Assembly: GCA_017450705.1 (NCBI GenBank)
Contig: JAFSTC010000106.1
Location: 1-54,430 of the forward strand
From: Lentisphaeria bacterium
GTDB lineage: Bacteria; Verrucomicrobiota; Lentisphaeria; Victivallales; Victivallaceae
Direction of reading: 5' to 3'
DNA: 54,430 bases
Shown here: positions 1 to 7,440 of the stretch, one piece after another
Layout: every line of letters starts with the position of its first letter
How positions within the stretch are numbered: the first letter of the stretch is position 1
Program-made: the position numbers and the translations under genes
Notes under the pieces: model-generated
What the model was told of the DNA's origin: nothing
Databases searched by the model: none
Seen by the model: only the letters and a program-made list of their open reading frames with translations

Positions 1-84
1 GAGCAGATTACGCAAAGCATCTGAGTTTTCTGTGAAAAGGGCATTGACTTCTTCCAACTTCGGTGCTACTGTTTCCTTGGTCAT
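1..84 (-). CDS. N-terminus of a gene running off the window; possibly an IS256-type transposase
   Basis: Only the first 28 codons are present, reading leftward from an ATG at 84-82. A clear ribosome binding site (AAAGGAG) sits 8 nt upstream on the minus strand. The peptide starts MTKETVAPKLEEVNAL and continues with an acidic, helical stretch. The short charged N-terminus ending in a LRNLL motif resembles the start of IS256/mutator transposases, but 28 residues cannot settle that. No terminal inverted repeat could be recognised in the flank. Confidence 0.45.
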   Translation of the reverse strand, partial: MTKETVAPKLEEVNALFTENSDALRNLL

Positions 85-417
85 GGTATTGGCTCCTTTG
101 CCGTTAGTTTGTTTGGTCGATTAACTAATATACCATGACCTCTTTGTTTTTGCAGAACTTTATATACAATACTGCTTTTTTTTAAAAAAAGCGTTCCACG
201 CTTTTCTTTGTTTTACTTTCTTTTCTCCCGGAGAACGTCTCGTGGGCCCGATCTTGCCGCGGGATTTTTTGCCAAGCTTTTTTTGAAAAAAAGCGCTTAC
301 ACCGCTTTTCTTTGCTTACTTTCTTTTCTCGCGGGGAGCGTCTCGTGTGGAGAATCCTGCCGCGGGATTTTTTGCCAAGCTTTTTTTAAAAAAAAGCGCT
401 CACGCGCTTTTCTTTGC
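85..417. other. Gene-free stretch holding a tandem repeat
   Basis: Between the partial gene and comM there is no credible coding sequence. Bases 85-175 are ordinary AT-rich leader of the leftward gene. The rest is the terminator-like tandem repeat described separately. A 79-codon open frame here (208-447) is only translation of the repeat. Confidence 0.6.
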
Positions 418-449
418 TTACTTTCTTTTCTCCCGAAAAGAAAGTAAGG
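176..449. repeat. Three tandem copies of a ~103-bp terminator-like repeat
   Basis: Copies lie at about 176-255 (5' part missing), 256-358 and 359-449. Each contains, in order, a GCCGCGGGATTTTTTGCC block, a T7-A7 tract, an inverted repeat around AAGCGCT..AGCGCTT-type arms, and a TTTACTTTCTTTTCTC block. The last copy runs into the 3' end of comM and supplies its stop codon and last few codons. The arms diverge between copies while the hairpin and T tract are kept, suggesting the hairpin is what matters. Confidence 0.75.
387..411 (-). terminator. Intrinsic terminator of the comM operon
   Basis: On the minus strand the sequence forms an 8-bp stem (AAAAGCGC / GCGCTTTT) with a GTGA loop, followed directly by a T run. 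It lies a few bases past the comM stop. The two further repeat copies downstream (about 281-315 and 184-212) carry similar but weaker hairpins and could act as backup terminators. Confidence 0.7.
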
Positions 450-1986
450 AGGAGTGGCGGTAGGTGAGGGCTTCGAAGAGGTGTTCTTCGGAGATGTTCT
501 GTTTGCCGGCGAGGTCGGCGATGGTGCGGGCGACTTTGAGGATGCGGTCGAAGGCGCGGGGGCTGAGCTGGAATCGGGAGATGGCGTTGCGGAGCATATT
601 TTCGCCGGCGGGGGGAATGGCGCAGAACTTTCTCAAATTGCGGCTGTCGAGCTGGGCGTTGCAGAAGAATCCTGAGGAGGCGTAGCGGTGTTCCTGAATT
701 TTGCGTGCGATGGCGACGCGCCGTCTGATGGCGGCAGATGGTTCGCCGTCGGGTGCGCGGAGGAGTTCCTCCTGGGAGAGCTGGCGGACATCGACTTGGA
801 GGTCGATGCGGTCGAGGAGGGGGCCTGAGATCTTCTTCTGGTAGCGGCGTTTTTCGTCGATTTTGCAGGTGCATCCGAGTTCGGGGTCGCCCATGCCGCA
901 GGGGCATGGGTTCATGGCGGCGCAGAGGATGAATCGTGCGGGGAAGGTGCAGCTTCCGGAGGCGCGTGAGATGGTGATGAATCCGTTTTCGAGGGGTTGG
1001 CGTAGGACTTCGAGGACGGATCGCTTGAATTCGGGCAGTTCGTCGAGGAAGAGGACGCCGTTATGGGCGAGGCTGATCTCGCCGGGGTGTGGGTCGTGAC
1101 CGCCGCCGATGAGGCCCGCGTCGGAGATGGTATGATGTGGGGCGCGGAAGGGGCGGCAGTTGAGGATGGGTTCGCCGGAGGAGAGGAGACCGAGGACGCT
1201 GTGGATGCGGCTGGTCTCGATGGTTTCGGCGACGGTCATGGGGGGCAGGATGCCGGGGAGCCGCATGGCGAGCATGCTTTTTCCGGTGCCGGGGCTGCCG
1301 ATCATGATGATATTGTGGCCTCCGGCGGCGGCGATCTCGAGGGCGCGGCGGGCGAGGGGCTGGCCTTTGACCTCGTCGAAATCGGGTTCATGTCCTTTGT
1401 GTCCGGCGATGTATTCCGAGAGGCTGGCGCGGAAGGGGACGGGTTTTGTTTCTCCGGAGACGACGGCGACGGCTTCGCGGAGGGAGGAAACGGGGAAAAC
1501 GGGCAGACGGTCACCGGAAGCGAGGGCGGCTTCGCGGGCGTTGGGGCCGGGGACGAGGAGACCGGCGAGATTTTTTTCTGACGCGAGGCGGTCGGCGAGG
1601 GGGAGTGCGCCTCGGACGGGGCGGAGGGATCCGTCGAGGGCGAGTTCGCCCAATGCGGCGTAGGCGGCGAGTTTCGCGGGATCGAGGGCGCCGGAGGAGG
1701 CGAGGAGACCGAGGGCGATGCCGAGGTCGAAGGCGGCGCCCTCCTTGCGGAGTCCGGCGGGGGCGAGGTTGACGACGGCGGAGCCCCGCGGGGGGATGAA
1801 GCCCGAGCTGGTGAAGGCGGGATAGATGCGGTCGCGGCTCTCCTTTACGGCGGCGTCGGGGAGACCGACGATGGAGACCATGCCGTCGCGGCCGGGGATG
1901 CCGCTGGCGGAGGAGACTTCGGCCTCGATTTCGACGGTCCATGCGTCGATGCCGATGACGGCGGCGGAGTAGACTTTGGAGATCAT
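418..1986 (-). CDS. comM: ComM/YifB family Mg-chelatase-like AAA+ ATPase
   Basis: The 522-residue protein matches the usual length of the YifB/ComM family. It starts MISKVYSAAVIGIDA, the typical first strand of the N-terminal Lon-like ChlI domain (roughly residues 20-140). The Mg_chelatase AAA+ domain follows, with Walker A GSPGTGKSM near residue 235 and the GEISLAHNGVLFLDEL Walker B region. The C-terminal Mg_chelatase_C helical domain holds SPRAFDRILKVARTIADL. Family members are hexameric helicases that promote branch migration during natural transformation; the role here is inferred from homology. The ATG at 1986-1984 overlaps the upstream kinase gene by 4 bp, so translation is probably coupled. 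A longer in-frame extension upstream exists but is translation of the kinase gene in another frame. Confidence 0.93.
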   Translation of the reverse strand: MISKVYSAAVIGIDAWTVEIEAEVSSASGIPGRDGMVSIVGLPDAAVKESRDRIYPAFTSSGFIPPRGSAVVNLAPAGLRKEGAAFDLGIALGLLASSGALDPAKLAAYAALGELALDGSLRPVRGALPLADRLASEKNLAGLLVPGPNAREAALASGDRLPVFPVSSLREAVAVVSGETKPVPFRASLSEYIAGHKGHEPDFDEVKGQPLARRALEIAAAGGHNIIMIGSPGTGKSMLAMRLPGILPPMTVAETIETSRIHSVLGLLSSGEPILNCRPFRAPHHTISDAGLIGGGHDPHPGEISLAHNGVLFLDELPEFKRSVLEVLRQPLENGFITISRASGSCTFPARFILCAAMNPCPCGMGDPELGCTCKIDEKRRYQKKISGPLLDRIDLQVDVRQLSQEELLRAPDGEPSAAIRRRVAIARKIQEHRYASSGFFCNAQLDSRNLRKFCAIPPAGENMLRNAISRFQLSPRAFDRILKVARTIADLAGKQNISEEHLFEALTYRHSSLLSFREKRK

Positions 1987-3014
1987 AAGGGGGAAATTCC
2001 TTTCCATTCGGAGAGTTTGACGAGGCCGTCGGACCCGGTGCGCCAGAGTTCGGGCGGGGCGGAGATGCCGGCGAGACCGGCGCGTCGGGCAAGTTCGCGG
2101 GCGCGGTCGGGCGGGGGGGGGGCCGAGGAGACGGGTTCGAGGTAGAGAATTTCTTTTTTTCTGTCCCAGGCGAAGACGCGGCGATGTGGGATGCGGACGA
2201 GGTCGAGGAAGAAGGCGGCGGTGAAGACGTCTTCTCCGGCGGGGACCGTCGCGGCGCGGGCGAGATCGGAAGCGCCGGCGGTACGGACGAAGAGGAGATC
2301 GCCTTCGGCGCGGGTGAATTTGGGGTAGCCTGAGAGGATCTGCTCTTTTCTGCGGGGCCACTCGCGCCTTACGAAGAGGGCTTTGCGGCGGAACTCGGCA
2401 TAGAGGAAGGTGCGGGGGCGGAAGAGGCCCATCTGACGGAGAAGATCGCAGACGCGGCCGTCGGGGAGATTTTCGGCGAGGTCGGCGATGAAGCGCAGGA
2501 AGGGTGTGCGGGAAAAGAGGAGCGAAGAAAAGAATCCCGCGGGGAAGGCGTCGCGGACGTCCACGAGGGAAAGAATATTTTTTTCGGGGACGACGAGGAC
2601 GTTTCCGGGGTGGAGGTCGCGGTGGACGATTTTCTTTTGATCGAGGAGTTTCAAAAATCCGGCGACGGCGTCGAGGAAGGCGTCGGGGGGGACTTTCCCC
2701 GCGATGAATTCCTCGACGGGGACGGCGTTTCGGAGCGCGGCGGTGACGAGACAGGCGCCCTGGGGGGCGTGGCCGCAGGCGAGATGGGCAACGACGGGGA
2801 CGCCGCGGTCCGCGAGGGCGGAGCCGTGACGGAACTCTTCGAGGAAAGTACGTCCGGGGCGCTTGTCGAATTTGAAGAAGAAGTCACGGGTTTTCCACAC
2901 TTCGCGGACGGCGTTCTTCTTGACGAGTTCCGGCGAAACGAAGGCGGCCATGGGGTCGCCGCCGGGGAAGCGGTCTTGAGCGCCGTCGGAAAAGATCCAG
3001 GAGTCTTTTTTCAT
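1983..3014 (-). CDS. Kdo/WaaP-type lipopolysaccharide kinase-like protein
   Basis: This 343-residue protein has a eukaryotic-kinase-like core. It has the catalytic loop IVHRDLHPGNVLV near residues 130-142, followed by LSLVDVRDAF, where an Asp takes the place of the metal-binding DFG aspartate. The form HRDLHPGN is typical of the InaA/KdkA/WaaP group, which phosphorylates Kdo or heptose in the LPS core on the cytoplasmic side. About 150 residues follow the kinase core without a recognised domain. It overlaps rsmD by 4 bp upstream and comM by 4 bp downstream, inside one four-gene operon. A different small-molecule substrate cannot be excluded. Confidence 0.7.
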   Translation of the reverse strand: MKKDSWIFSDGAQDRFPGGDPMAAFVSPELVKKNAVREVWKTRDFFFKFDKRPGRTFLEEFRHGSALADRGVPVVAHLACGHAPQGACLVTAALRNAVPVEEFIAGKVPPDAFLDAVAGFLKLLDQKKIVHRDLHPGNVLVVPEKNILSLVDVRDAFPAGFFSSLLFSRTPFLRFIADLAENLPDGRVCDLLRQMGLFRPRTFLYAEFRRKALFVRREWPRRKEQILSGYPKFTRAEGDLLFVRTAGASDLARAATVPAGEDVFTAAFFLDLVRIPHRRVFAWDRKKEILYLEPVSSAPPPPDRARELARRAGLAGISAPPELWRTGSDGLVKLSEWKGISPL

Positions 3015-3580
3015 TTGCCGACGCTCCCCAGAAGAAAAAGGGTGCCGCCGAAGCGGCGGAAGACGGGGTCGTCCAAAAAGGGGGCGTCGACGAAATCCCC
3101 TGCGGCGCCGGGGGTGTCGGGGATCTCCCAGATCAGGCGGCGGCCCGCGGCGTGCTTCCGGAAGAGGGGATCGGCGAGGAGTTCGGCAAAAAGATGGGCG
3201 GACTCGGCGTAGGGGGGATCGGCGAGGATGAAGGAACAGTTTTCCGGCAGGGGGGTGTAGGCGGCGACGCTGCGGATGTCGGAATTAACGATCCGGATGT
3301 CGGAGAGGACGCCGGTCTTGCGGACGCGTTCGGTGTTGACCTGGATGATCTTCACGTGTTCCGGGTCCCTCTCGACAGCGAGGACTGATGAAGCGCCGCG
3401 GCTGGCGGCCTCGAGGGCGGAAGCGCCGGAGCCGGAGCACAGGTCGGCGAACCCCAGGCCCGCGAGGGGGCCGAGGCTGTCGAAGAGGGCTTTGCGGGCC
3501 CGGCCCGCGGTGGGACGGATCTCCAGGCCCCGGGGGACGACGAGTTCGACGTTCCGGGCCAGACCGGAAATGATGTTCAT
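3011..3580 (-). CDS. rsmD: 16S rRNA (guanine966-N2)-methyltransferase RsmD
   Basis: The 189-residue protein opens with NIISGLARN and RPTAGRARKALFDSL, the family's N-terminal signature. It continues with the SAM-binding LCSGSGASALEAASRGA glycine loop and the catalytic FILADPPY motif of N6/N2 amino-methyltransferases. Length equals that of E. coli RsmD. The enzyme methylates G966 of 16S rRNA in the assembled 30S subunit. It is the second gene of the minus-strand operon, 14 bp after the YhcH-like gene, and overlaps the kinase gene by 4 bp. Confidence 0.9.
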   Translation of the reverse strand: MNIISGLARNVELVVPRGLEIRPTAGRARKALFDSLGPLAGLGFADLCSGSGASALEAASRGASSVLAVERDPEHVKIIQVNTERVRKTGVLSDIRIVNSDIRSVAAYTPLPENCSFILADPPYAESAHLFAELLADPLFRKHAAGRRLIWEIPDTPGAAGDFVDAPFLDDPVFRRFGGTLFLLGSVGK

Positions 3581-3594
3581 GTTCCCCCGAAAGA

Positions 3595-4053
3595 TCAGTC
3601 GACGCGGAGTTTGACGACGGCCTTGATGACGGCGGAGCCGGGATCGCCGACGCCGGGCATGTGGCCTTCCTCGGGGAAGAAGACGGCGAAGTTGCCGACC
3701 TTGAGGGGGAGCCTGACGCCTTTGCCCTCTTCGAGGCGGGCCATGCCGCAGTCGCCGTTTTCGGCGTAGGGGGAGACTTCATCAAGGCCGTCGAGGGGCG
3801 AGTAAATGATCTCCTCCTCGCCCAGCAGGAGGAGCTGGATGTCGATGTACTTGCGGTGATACTCGAGCTTGTCGGCGTCGTAGGCGTGGGGGGAGTAGTG
3901 CTGGACGTTGACGTAGAGTTTGCCGTCGGGGATGAGGTCGTGGCGTCCGCGTTCGGGGACGGCGCCGGAGGAGAGGAACTTTTTGACGGCGGCCCACTGT
4001 TCGGGGAAGAGGGCGGCATAGCAGTCGAAGTTCTCGAGAGAATCGTAGATCAT
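3595..4053 (-). CDS. YhcH/YjgK/YiaL family protein
   Basis: The 152-residue protein begins MIYDSLENFDCYAALFP, a typical YhcH/YjgK/YiaL start. It has the cupin-like core features HRKYIDIQLLLLGEE and FAVFFPEEGHMPG, which supply conserved His and Glu residues at the presumed metal site. Members are cytoplasmic beta-sandwich proteins often linked to sialic acid or other sugar catabolism, but their reaction is not settled. It is the first gene of the operon, with an AAGGAG ribosome binding site and a consensus promoter immediately upstream. Confidence 0.88.
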   Translation of the reverse strand: MIYDSLENFDCYAALFPEQWAAVKKFLSSGAVPERGRHDLIPDGKLYVNVQHYSPHAYDADKLEYHRKYIDIQLLLLGEEEIIYSPLDGLDEVSPYAENGDCGMARLEEGKGVRLPLKVGNFAVFFPEEGHMPGVGDPGSAVIKAVVKLRVD

Positions 4054-4091
4054 GGCGGAAATCTCCTTGTATATAAAGTTGCCGATGCTAT

Positions 4092-4120
4092 ATTATAGCG
4101 TCTCGGAGGGATAAACGCAA
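4092..4120 (-). promoter_or_regulatory. Promoter of the yhcH-rsmD-kinase-comM operon
   Basis: Reading leftward: -35 TTGCGT (4120-4115), 17-bp spacer, -10 TATAAT (4097-4092). It is the only promoter in the window with a perfect TATAAT. It is back to back with the panD promoter: the two -35 boxes are 18 bp apart. Confidence 0.75.
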
Positions 4121-4138
4121 GTTTTTTTGCGGAAAAAG

Positions 4139-4167
4139 TTGACACAAACGGATCGGGAGATTATATT
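4139..4167 (+). promoter_or_regulatory. Promoter of panD
   Basis: TTGACA at 4139-4144, 17-bp spacer, TATATT at 4162-4167. The -10 box ends only 6 bp before the panD ATG at 4174, so the transcript is probably leaderless or nearly so. Confidence 0.75.
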
Positions 4168-4173
4168 ACCGCC

Positions 4174-4548
4174 ATGAAGAAGATCATGCTGAGCGGCAAG
4201 ATCCACACGGCGCGGATCACGCGGTGTGTGGTGGATTACGAGGGCAGTCTGGAGATTGATCCGGAGTTGCTGAAGGAGGCGGGGATCCTGCCGTACGAAA
4301 AGATCCTCGTTGCGAACAGGGACAACGGTTCGCGTCTGGAGACATACGCGATCCCGGGGAAACCCGGTTCCCGCGACTTCTGCCTGAACGGCCCGGCCGC
4401 GAGGCAGGGGAAAGTTGGCGACGTGGTGACCGTCATGGCGTTCAGCCTCTGCGACGAGGCGGAGGCCGCGGTCATTTCGCCGAAGGTGATCGTTCTGAAC
4501 GAGCGGAACGAGATCGAGCGGCGTCACGGAAGGATGGACGGGATTTGA
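4174..4548 (+). CDS. panD: Aspartate 1-decarboxylase proenzyme
   Basis: The 124-residue protein matches PanD over its length: MKKIMLSGKIHTARIT, then DYEGSLEIDPELL, NGSRLETYAI, and VISPKVIVLNERNE near the end. The Gly24-Ser25 pair in YEGS is the self-cleavage site that makes the pyruvoyl group; Lys9, Arg/Thr and Tyr58-equivalents are present. It makes beta-alanine from aspartate for pantothenate and CoA synthesis in the cytoplasm. The start has no obvious ribosome binding site because the promoter is so close. The next small gene overlaps its stop. Confidence 0.93.
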   Translation: MKKIMLSGKIHTARITRCVVDYEGSLEIDPELLKEAGILPYEKILVANRDNGSRLETYAIPGKPGSRDFCLNGPAARQGKVGDVVTVMAFSLCDEAEAAVISPKVIVLNERNEIERRHGRMDGI

Positions 4549-4709
4549 CGGAGAAAGAAGCCGCCCGCGACCGGGGCCAGGTGGTGACGGAGTACGTCAT
4601 CATGCTGGCGATGGTGCTGCTGCTGGCTTTCGCGCTGACGGCGCTCTCCCGGGCGGTGTGCGACCAGGGGGAGCGCATGGTGAGTGCGGCCGCATGGAAT
4701 GTTCCGTAG
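4545..4709 (+). CDS. Small Flp/TadE-like membrane protein, TTG start
   Basis: A 54-residue frame starts at TTG 4545, overlapping the panD stop, with a GGAAGGA box about 10 nt upstream. After a charged N-terminus it reads GQVVTEYVIMLAMVLLLAFA, that is a small-residue/Gly, then Glu at +5-like position followed by a hydrophobic helix. This is the layout of Flp-type class IVb prepilins and TadE minor pilins, processed by a TadV/FppA-type peptidase. It is followed by a second, clearer Flp-like gene. It has no ATG start in frame, so the start is uncertain. Confidence 0.5.
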   Translation: MTEKEAARDRGQVVTEYVIMLAMVLLLAFALTALSRAVCDQGERMVSAAAWNVP

Positions 4710-4782
4710 CGGCGGCGGAAAACAAGAGCGTTTCGACCGCGGGCAGGGTGTCCGCATAGTTTCAATTACGGAGGGTTTGCCG

Positions 4783-5016
4783 ATGAGAAGCAGAACGAAC
4801 AGAAAAAGATCCCGCCGTCAGAAGGGACAGGCCTTCGTGGAGTATGTCATTCTGATCGCGGTGATCGCGCTGGCCGGACTTTTTGTGCTGGCCAACTTCA
4901 GCGACCGTCTGCGTGAGATGATCACGGGCATCACCGTGACGCTGGGCGGCGAAGCGGATTCCACCGCGGACAAGAAGGCGATCGACATCGTCCAGGAGCT
5001 GGACGCCAACGGTTAG
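4783..5016 (+). CDS. Flp-family class IVb pilin-like protein
   Basis: The 77-residue protein starts at ATG 4783, 7 nt after a GGAGGG box. A basic N-terminus (MRSRTNRKRSRRQKG) is followed by QAFVEYVILIAVIALAGLFV. The Gly-Gln/Ala junction with Glu at position 5 of the mature form and a roughly 20-residue hydrophobic helix is the Flp prepilin signature. The remaining 40 residues are polar. No tad secretion genes are nearby, so assembly would need machinery encoded elsewhere. The pair with the preceding small gene suggests major/minor pilin or pseudopilin roles; co-transcription with panD is likely by spacing. Confidence 0.65.
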   Translation: MRSRTNRKRSRRQKGQAFVEYVILIAVIALAGLFVLANFSDRLREMITGITVTLGGEADSTADKKAIDIVQELDANG

Positions 5017-5060
5017 AGTCTGCTCCCGGGACTCCGGGAAAACGTGTTCCCCTCCGCTGT

Positions 5061-5094
5061 CGCTTTTGCCGGCGCCGGCGGGGGCGTTTTTTTT
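5061..5094 (+). terminator. Intrinsic terminator after the Flp-like genes
   Basis: A GC-rich self-complementary segment (CGCTTTTGCCGGC / GCCGGCGGGGGCG, with G-U pairs) is followed by eight T residues. It ends the panD operon 45 bp after the last stop codon. Confidence 0.65.
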
Positions 5095-5104
5095 GTTTCG
5101 GCGG

Positions 5105-5917
5105 TCACACGCTCCGGCCGATATATCCCAGAAGCAGGAGACCCAGATCGAAGAAAACGGCGGCTCCCAGACCGGAAATGCCGTTGCAGAATTTGCGTTC
5201 GTCCTTTTCCCGGCGGCCGCGCAGCGCCATGAGCCCCCAGGGAACGAACAGGAGCAGCTGCCACAGGGCGATCGCAAGAAACATCGGGGTCGTGCCGCCG
5301 GAGGGATCGCGGCTCAGAGTCTCCAGTCCGATCGCCGTTACGAGGAGGAGTCCGCAGGGCGCGGCCGCCGACAGCAGGAGATTGCTGAGGAAGCCCGCGG
5401 ACTTTTTCCGGCAGGTCCCCAGAACCAGTGCGGTCAGGAAGAACAGGGGGAGGAAAAACAGAAAGACCGGCGGGAGCATATTCCGGCAGAGCGTGTCGGG
5501 AAGCGCATCGCAGCGTGACCCGGCCGCGGTCGGGAAGACGTCCCGGCAAAGCGCCGCGCCGAGCGTTGCGCAGAAAAAGAGATGCGTGTGCGCTCCCCAT
5601 ATCGCCGGGCCCTTCGGGATCTGGGAGACGCCGGTTTTGGGGACTCTGAACAGAACCGCCGCGTACGGAGCGAAGCCCGACAGGCTCCACAGGCCATAGA
5701 CCGTCAGGTTCGAAAGGGGTTCCCCGAGACCGAGGTGCGGCAGAAGAAGCGTTCCCGCGCATACCCAAAGAAAAGTTCCGGCGAGGACGACCGAAAACTT
5801 CATGAACCCGGGCAGTTTCCCGCAGTCGGCGGCGGAGATGACTCCCGCCGCTGCCGCGAGGAGACAGACGACCGGCATCAGCAGCGTCAAAACCGCTTCA
5901 CAGAGGAGACTTGTCAT
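5105..5917 (-). CDS. Polytopic membrane protein of unknown function
   Basis: A 270-residue protein made of about seven hydrophobic segments, for example LLMPVVCLLAAAAGVISA near residue 12, VVLAGTFLWVCAGTLLL near 43, VFLFFLPLFFLTALVLG near 155 and a last one near the C-terminus. Loops are short and slightly basic. A central loop contains four Cys and a WGAHTHLFFCA segment. I do not recognise the family. It is transcribed alone toward the panD operon; a plausible promoter lies just upstream. Confidence 0.6.
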   Translation of the reverse strand: MTSLLCEAVLTLLMPVVCLLAAAAGVISAADCGKLPGFMKFSVVLAGTFLWVCAGTLLLPHLGLGEPLSNLTVYGLWSLSGFAPYAAVLFRVPKTGVSQIPKGPAIWGAHTHLFFCATLGAALCRDVFPTAAGSRCDALPDTLCRNMLPPVFLFFLPLFFLTALVLGTCRKKSAGFLSNLLLSAAAPCGLLLVTAIGLETLSRDPSGGTTPMFLAIALWQLLLFVPWGLMALRGRREKDERKFCNGISGLGAAVFFDLGLLLLGYIGRSV

Positions 5918-5954
5918 TTTTTACGAAAACTTCCGAAATCGTTGGTACAAGTAT

Positions 5955-5982
5955 AAGATACTCCATGAGCTCTTTTTTTCAA
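5955..5982 (-). promoter_or_regulatory. Probable promoter of the membrane-protein gene
   Basis: Reading leftward: TTGAAA (5982-5977), 16-bp spacer, TATCTT (5960-5955). An overlapping TATACT a few bases downstream would give a 21-bp spacer, so TATCTT is preferred. The -10 lies 38 bp before the start codon. Confidence 0.45.
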
Positions 5983-5986
5983 GAAC

Positions 5987-6436
5987 TTATTCACTCAAAA
6001 CAAAATATTTTTTTACATCATGAATGAATTTGAAAACGGACAGGAACAAGTCTACTGCCGGACCTTTTTCCGGGCCCAACAATCGACTTCCCAATGGAGT
6101 TGTGTCTTCCTCGGAATTTCCCCATTTGTAGTAAGGAACAACATCAAATAGAACATGTAAAAAGTTATTTGCGACACCTGTCGGCGGGAAGTAATTATAT
6201 GTCCCAATGTTTTCGATATCAGTTACAATTTTTCCATCGGCATTGAAAATAATTTCTTGGCCTGTTTCCGGGTGATGGTATTTTACGTTATTCCTTTGTC
6301 CTTTGTGACGATGATATAGGTTTTGTTCATCCGGGGCTCTGACAAATCCTCTTTTTTCTGCTTCTGCCGGGTTTTTTGGCAAAGCTGATTGATGTTGCAA
6401 AGGATTATTTAGTCTTTCGTAATGTAACTGTTTCAA
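5987..6436 (-). pseudogene. Toxin-like C-terminal fragment separated from its upstream domain by stop codons
   Basis: This 149-codon frame has no ATG start; the first usable start is a TTG. It lies in the same frame as the ORF at 6530-7042, and the two are separated by only two in-frame TAA codons. The product contains ENLYHRHKG-like and NIGTYNYFPP motifs, which I associate with C-terminal domains of polymorphic toxins and Rhs/PAAR effectors, usually within larger proteins. Base composition is much more AT-rich than the genes on either side, pointing to horizontal transfer. It is best read as the C-terminal part of a decayed toxin-like gene; an intact short gene is possible but less likely. 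No immunity gene was recognised beside it. Confidence 0.5.
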
Positions 6437-6529
6437 AAAAAGCTCAATTTTTTGAACGGGAGCATTTAAAAACCACCTGCATTGAATTTGCCTCCCATTC
6501 CTGTTATTTTTATCTTACTGTTCAGAAGG

Positions 6530-7042
6530 TTACTGACTCGCTCTATTTCCAGCATCGCTTTGAGAGCAAGTTGGAGAGAGAATATTTATTGAATGCCTTG
6601 TTTTTTCAACCATTGATGCGGTTTTTTCTTCAATTTCTCTTTGTATGTTTTCAATTTTGGCCGCATAAGAAGCAATTGGGAGGGCCGTCGGGGCCACACC
6701 TGCAGCGTATGTGGTAGAATGCCCTTTGACACTTTCTTCGCACTCTTCAAGCATTTGCATTGAAAGAGTTGCAATTTGGGTGGCGTAACTCTCAAGGCCA
6801 TCTTCCGCCTCATGCACTTTTTTTAGAAAAATTTCTGCTTCATTCTCGGAAAGCTCTTCATATCGGCAACGACAGTTCGGATGGATCGGTAATTCCGGTT
6901 TTTGGGGATCGTCCACAGAAAAAATCTTCCCGTCGTTTGCGAGACACGCTTTGCAACTGTTGGTTCCCTTTTCTGAGATGAATCTGACAAGTCGGACGGT
7001 CGATTCTTTCTCAAGCATTTTAATGGTATCCTCAAAATCCAT
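6530..7042 (-). CDS. Phage head-morphogenesis / polymorphic-toxin-like protein fragment
   Basis: The 170-residue product starts at ATG 7042 behind a GGGAGAG ribosome binding site and an in-frame stop. Residues 28-60 contain SCKACLANDGKIF and LPIHPNCRCRY, the Cys-rich and HPNCRC signature of phage Mu F-like minor head proteins and of related linkers in bacterial toxins. The rest is helical and charged. The AT-rich composition matches the neighbouring fragment and not the host genes. It probably once continued into the 5987-6436 fragment. Whether the truncated product is still made is unknown. Confidence 0.55.
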   Translation of the reverse strand: MDFEDTIKMLEKESTVRLVRFISEKGTNSCKACLANDGKIFSVDDPQKPELPIHPNCRCRYEELSENEAEIFLKKVHEAEDGLESYATQIATLSMQMLEECEESVKGHSTTYAAGVAPTALPIASYAAKIENIQREIEEKTASMVEKTRHSINILSPTCSQSDAGNRASQ

Positions 7043-7440
7043 TTGACTCTCCCTGCTTTAGCGCTTGTTTCCGGAAATATGCCGATCTCACACTGATAAC
7101 CCCGGTTCGTCACCCCCTGAAATTTGGAAACGGGGGAGTTATGCCGGAAACAGTGAACTGAAAAGGGTTGATGCGTGATAAACGGCGGTCGTTTGAGAGC
7201 AAGTTGCTCCACCGGAGAAGGGGACGGCTTCGTCTGCCGTGGAAAAAGTGCGCCATCGAGACGTTCTTGTTCCGCTGCCTGCCCGAGAGAGGAAGAGATC
7301 GTTGCCGCAAAAAGTTCCCGATTTGATTTCGAGGGGACGGGGACTTATATTATGCGCGGAACGGGGCCGGGGCGTGTCGAAATGCAAGGGGCGAGGGGGG
7401 CTTCCCGGCGTTCCTCCCGCAGGAATAAGGAAAATCATTT
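7043..7440. other. Gene-free stretch between the toxin-like islet and the SGNH gene
   Basis: No open frame here is convincing. The first 60 bp keep the AT-rich composition of the islet, then GC content returns to host level. The only recognisable element is the promoter at 7323-7351, which leaves a leader of about 80 nt before the ATG at 7441. Confidence 0.5.
7323..7351 (+). promoter_or_regulatory. Promoter of the SGNH protein gene
   Basis: TTGATT at 7323-7328, 17-bp spacer, TATATT at 7346-7351. It fits the TTGnnn-17-TATATT form seen upstream of most genes here. Confidence 0.65.
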
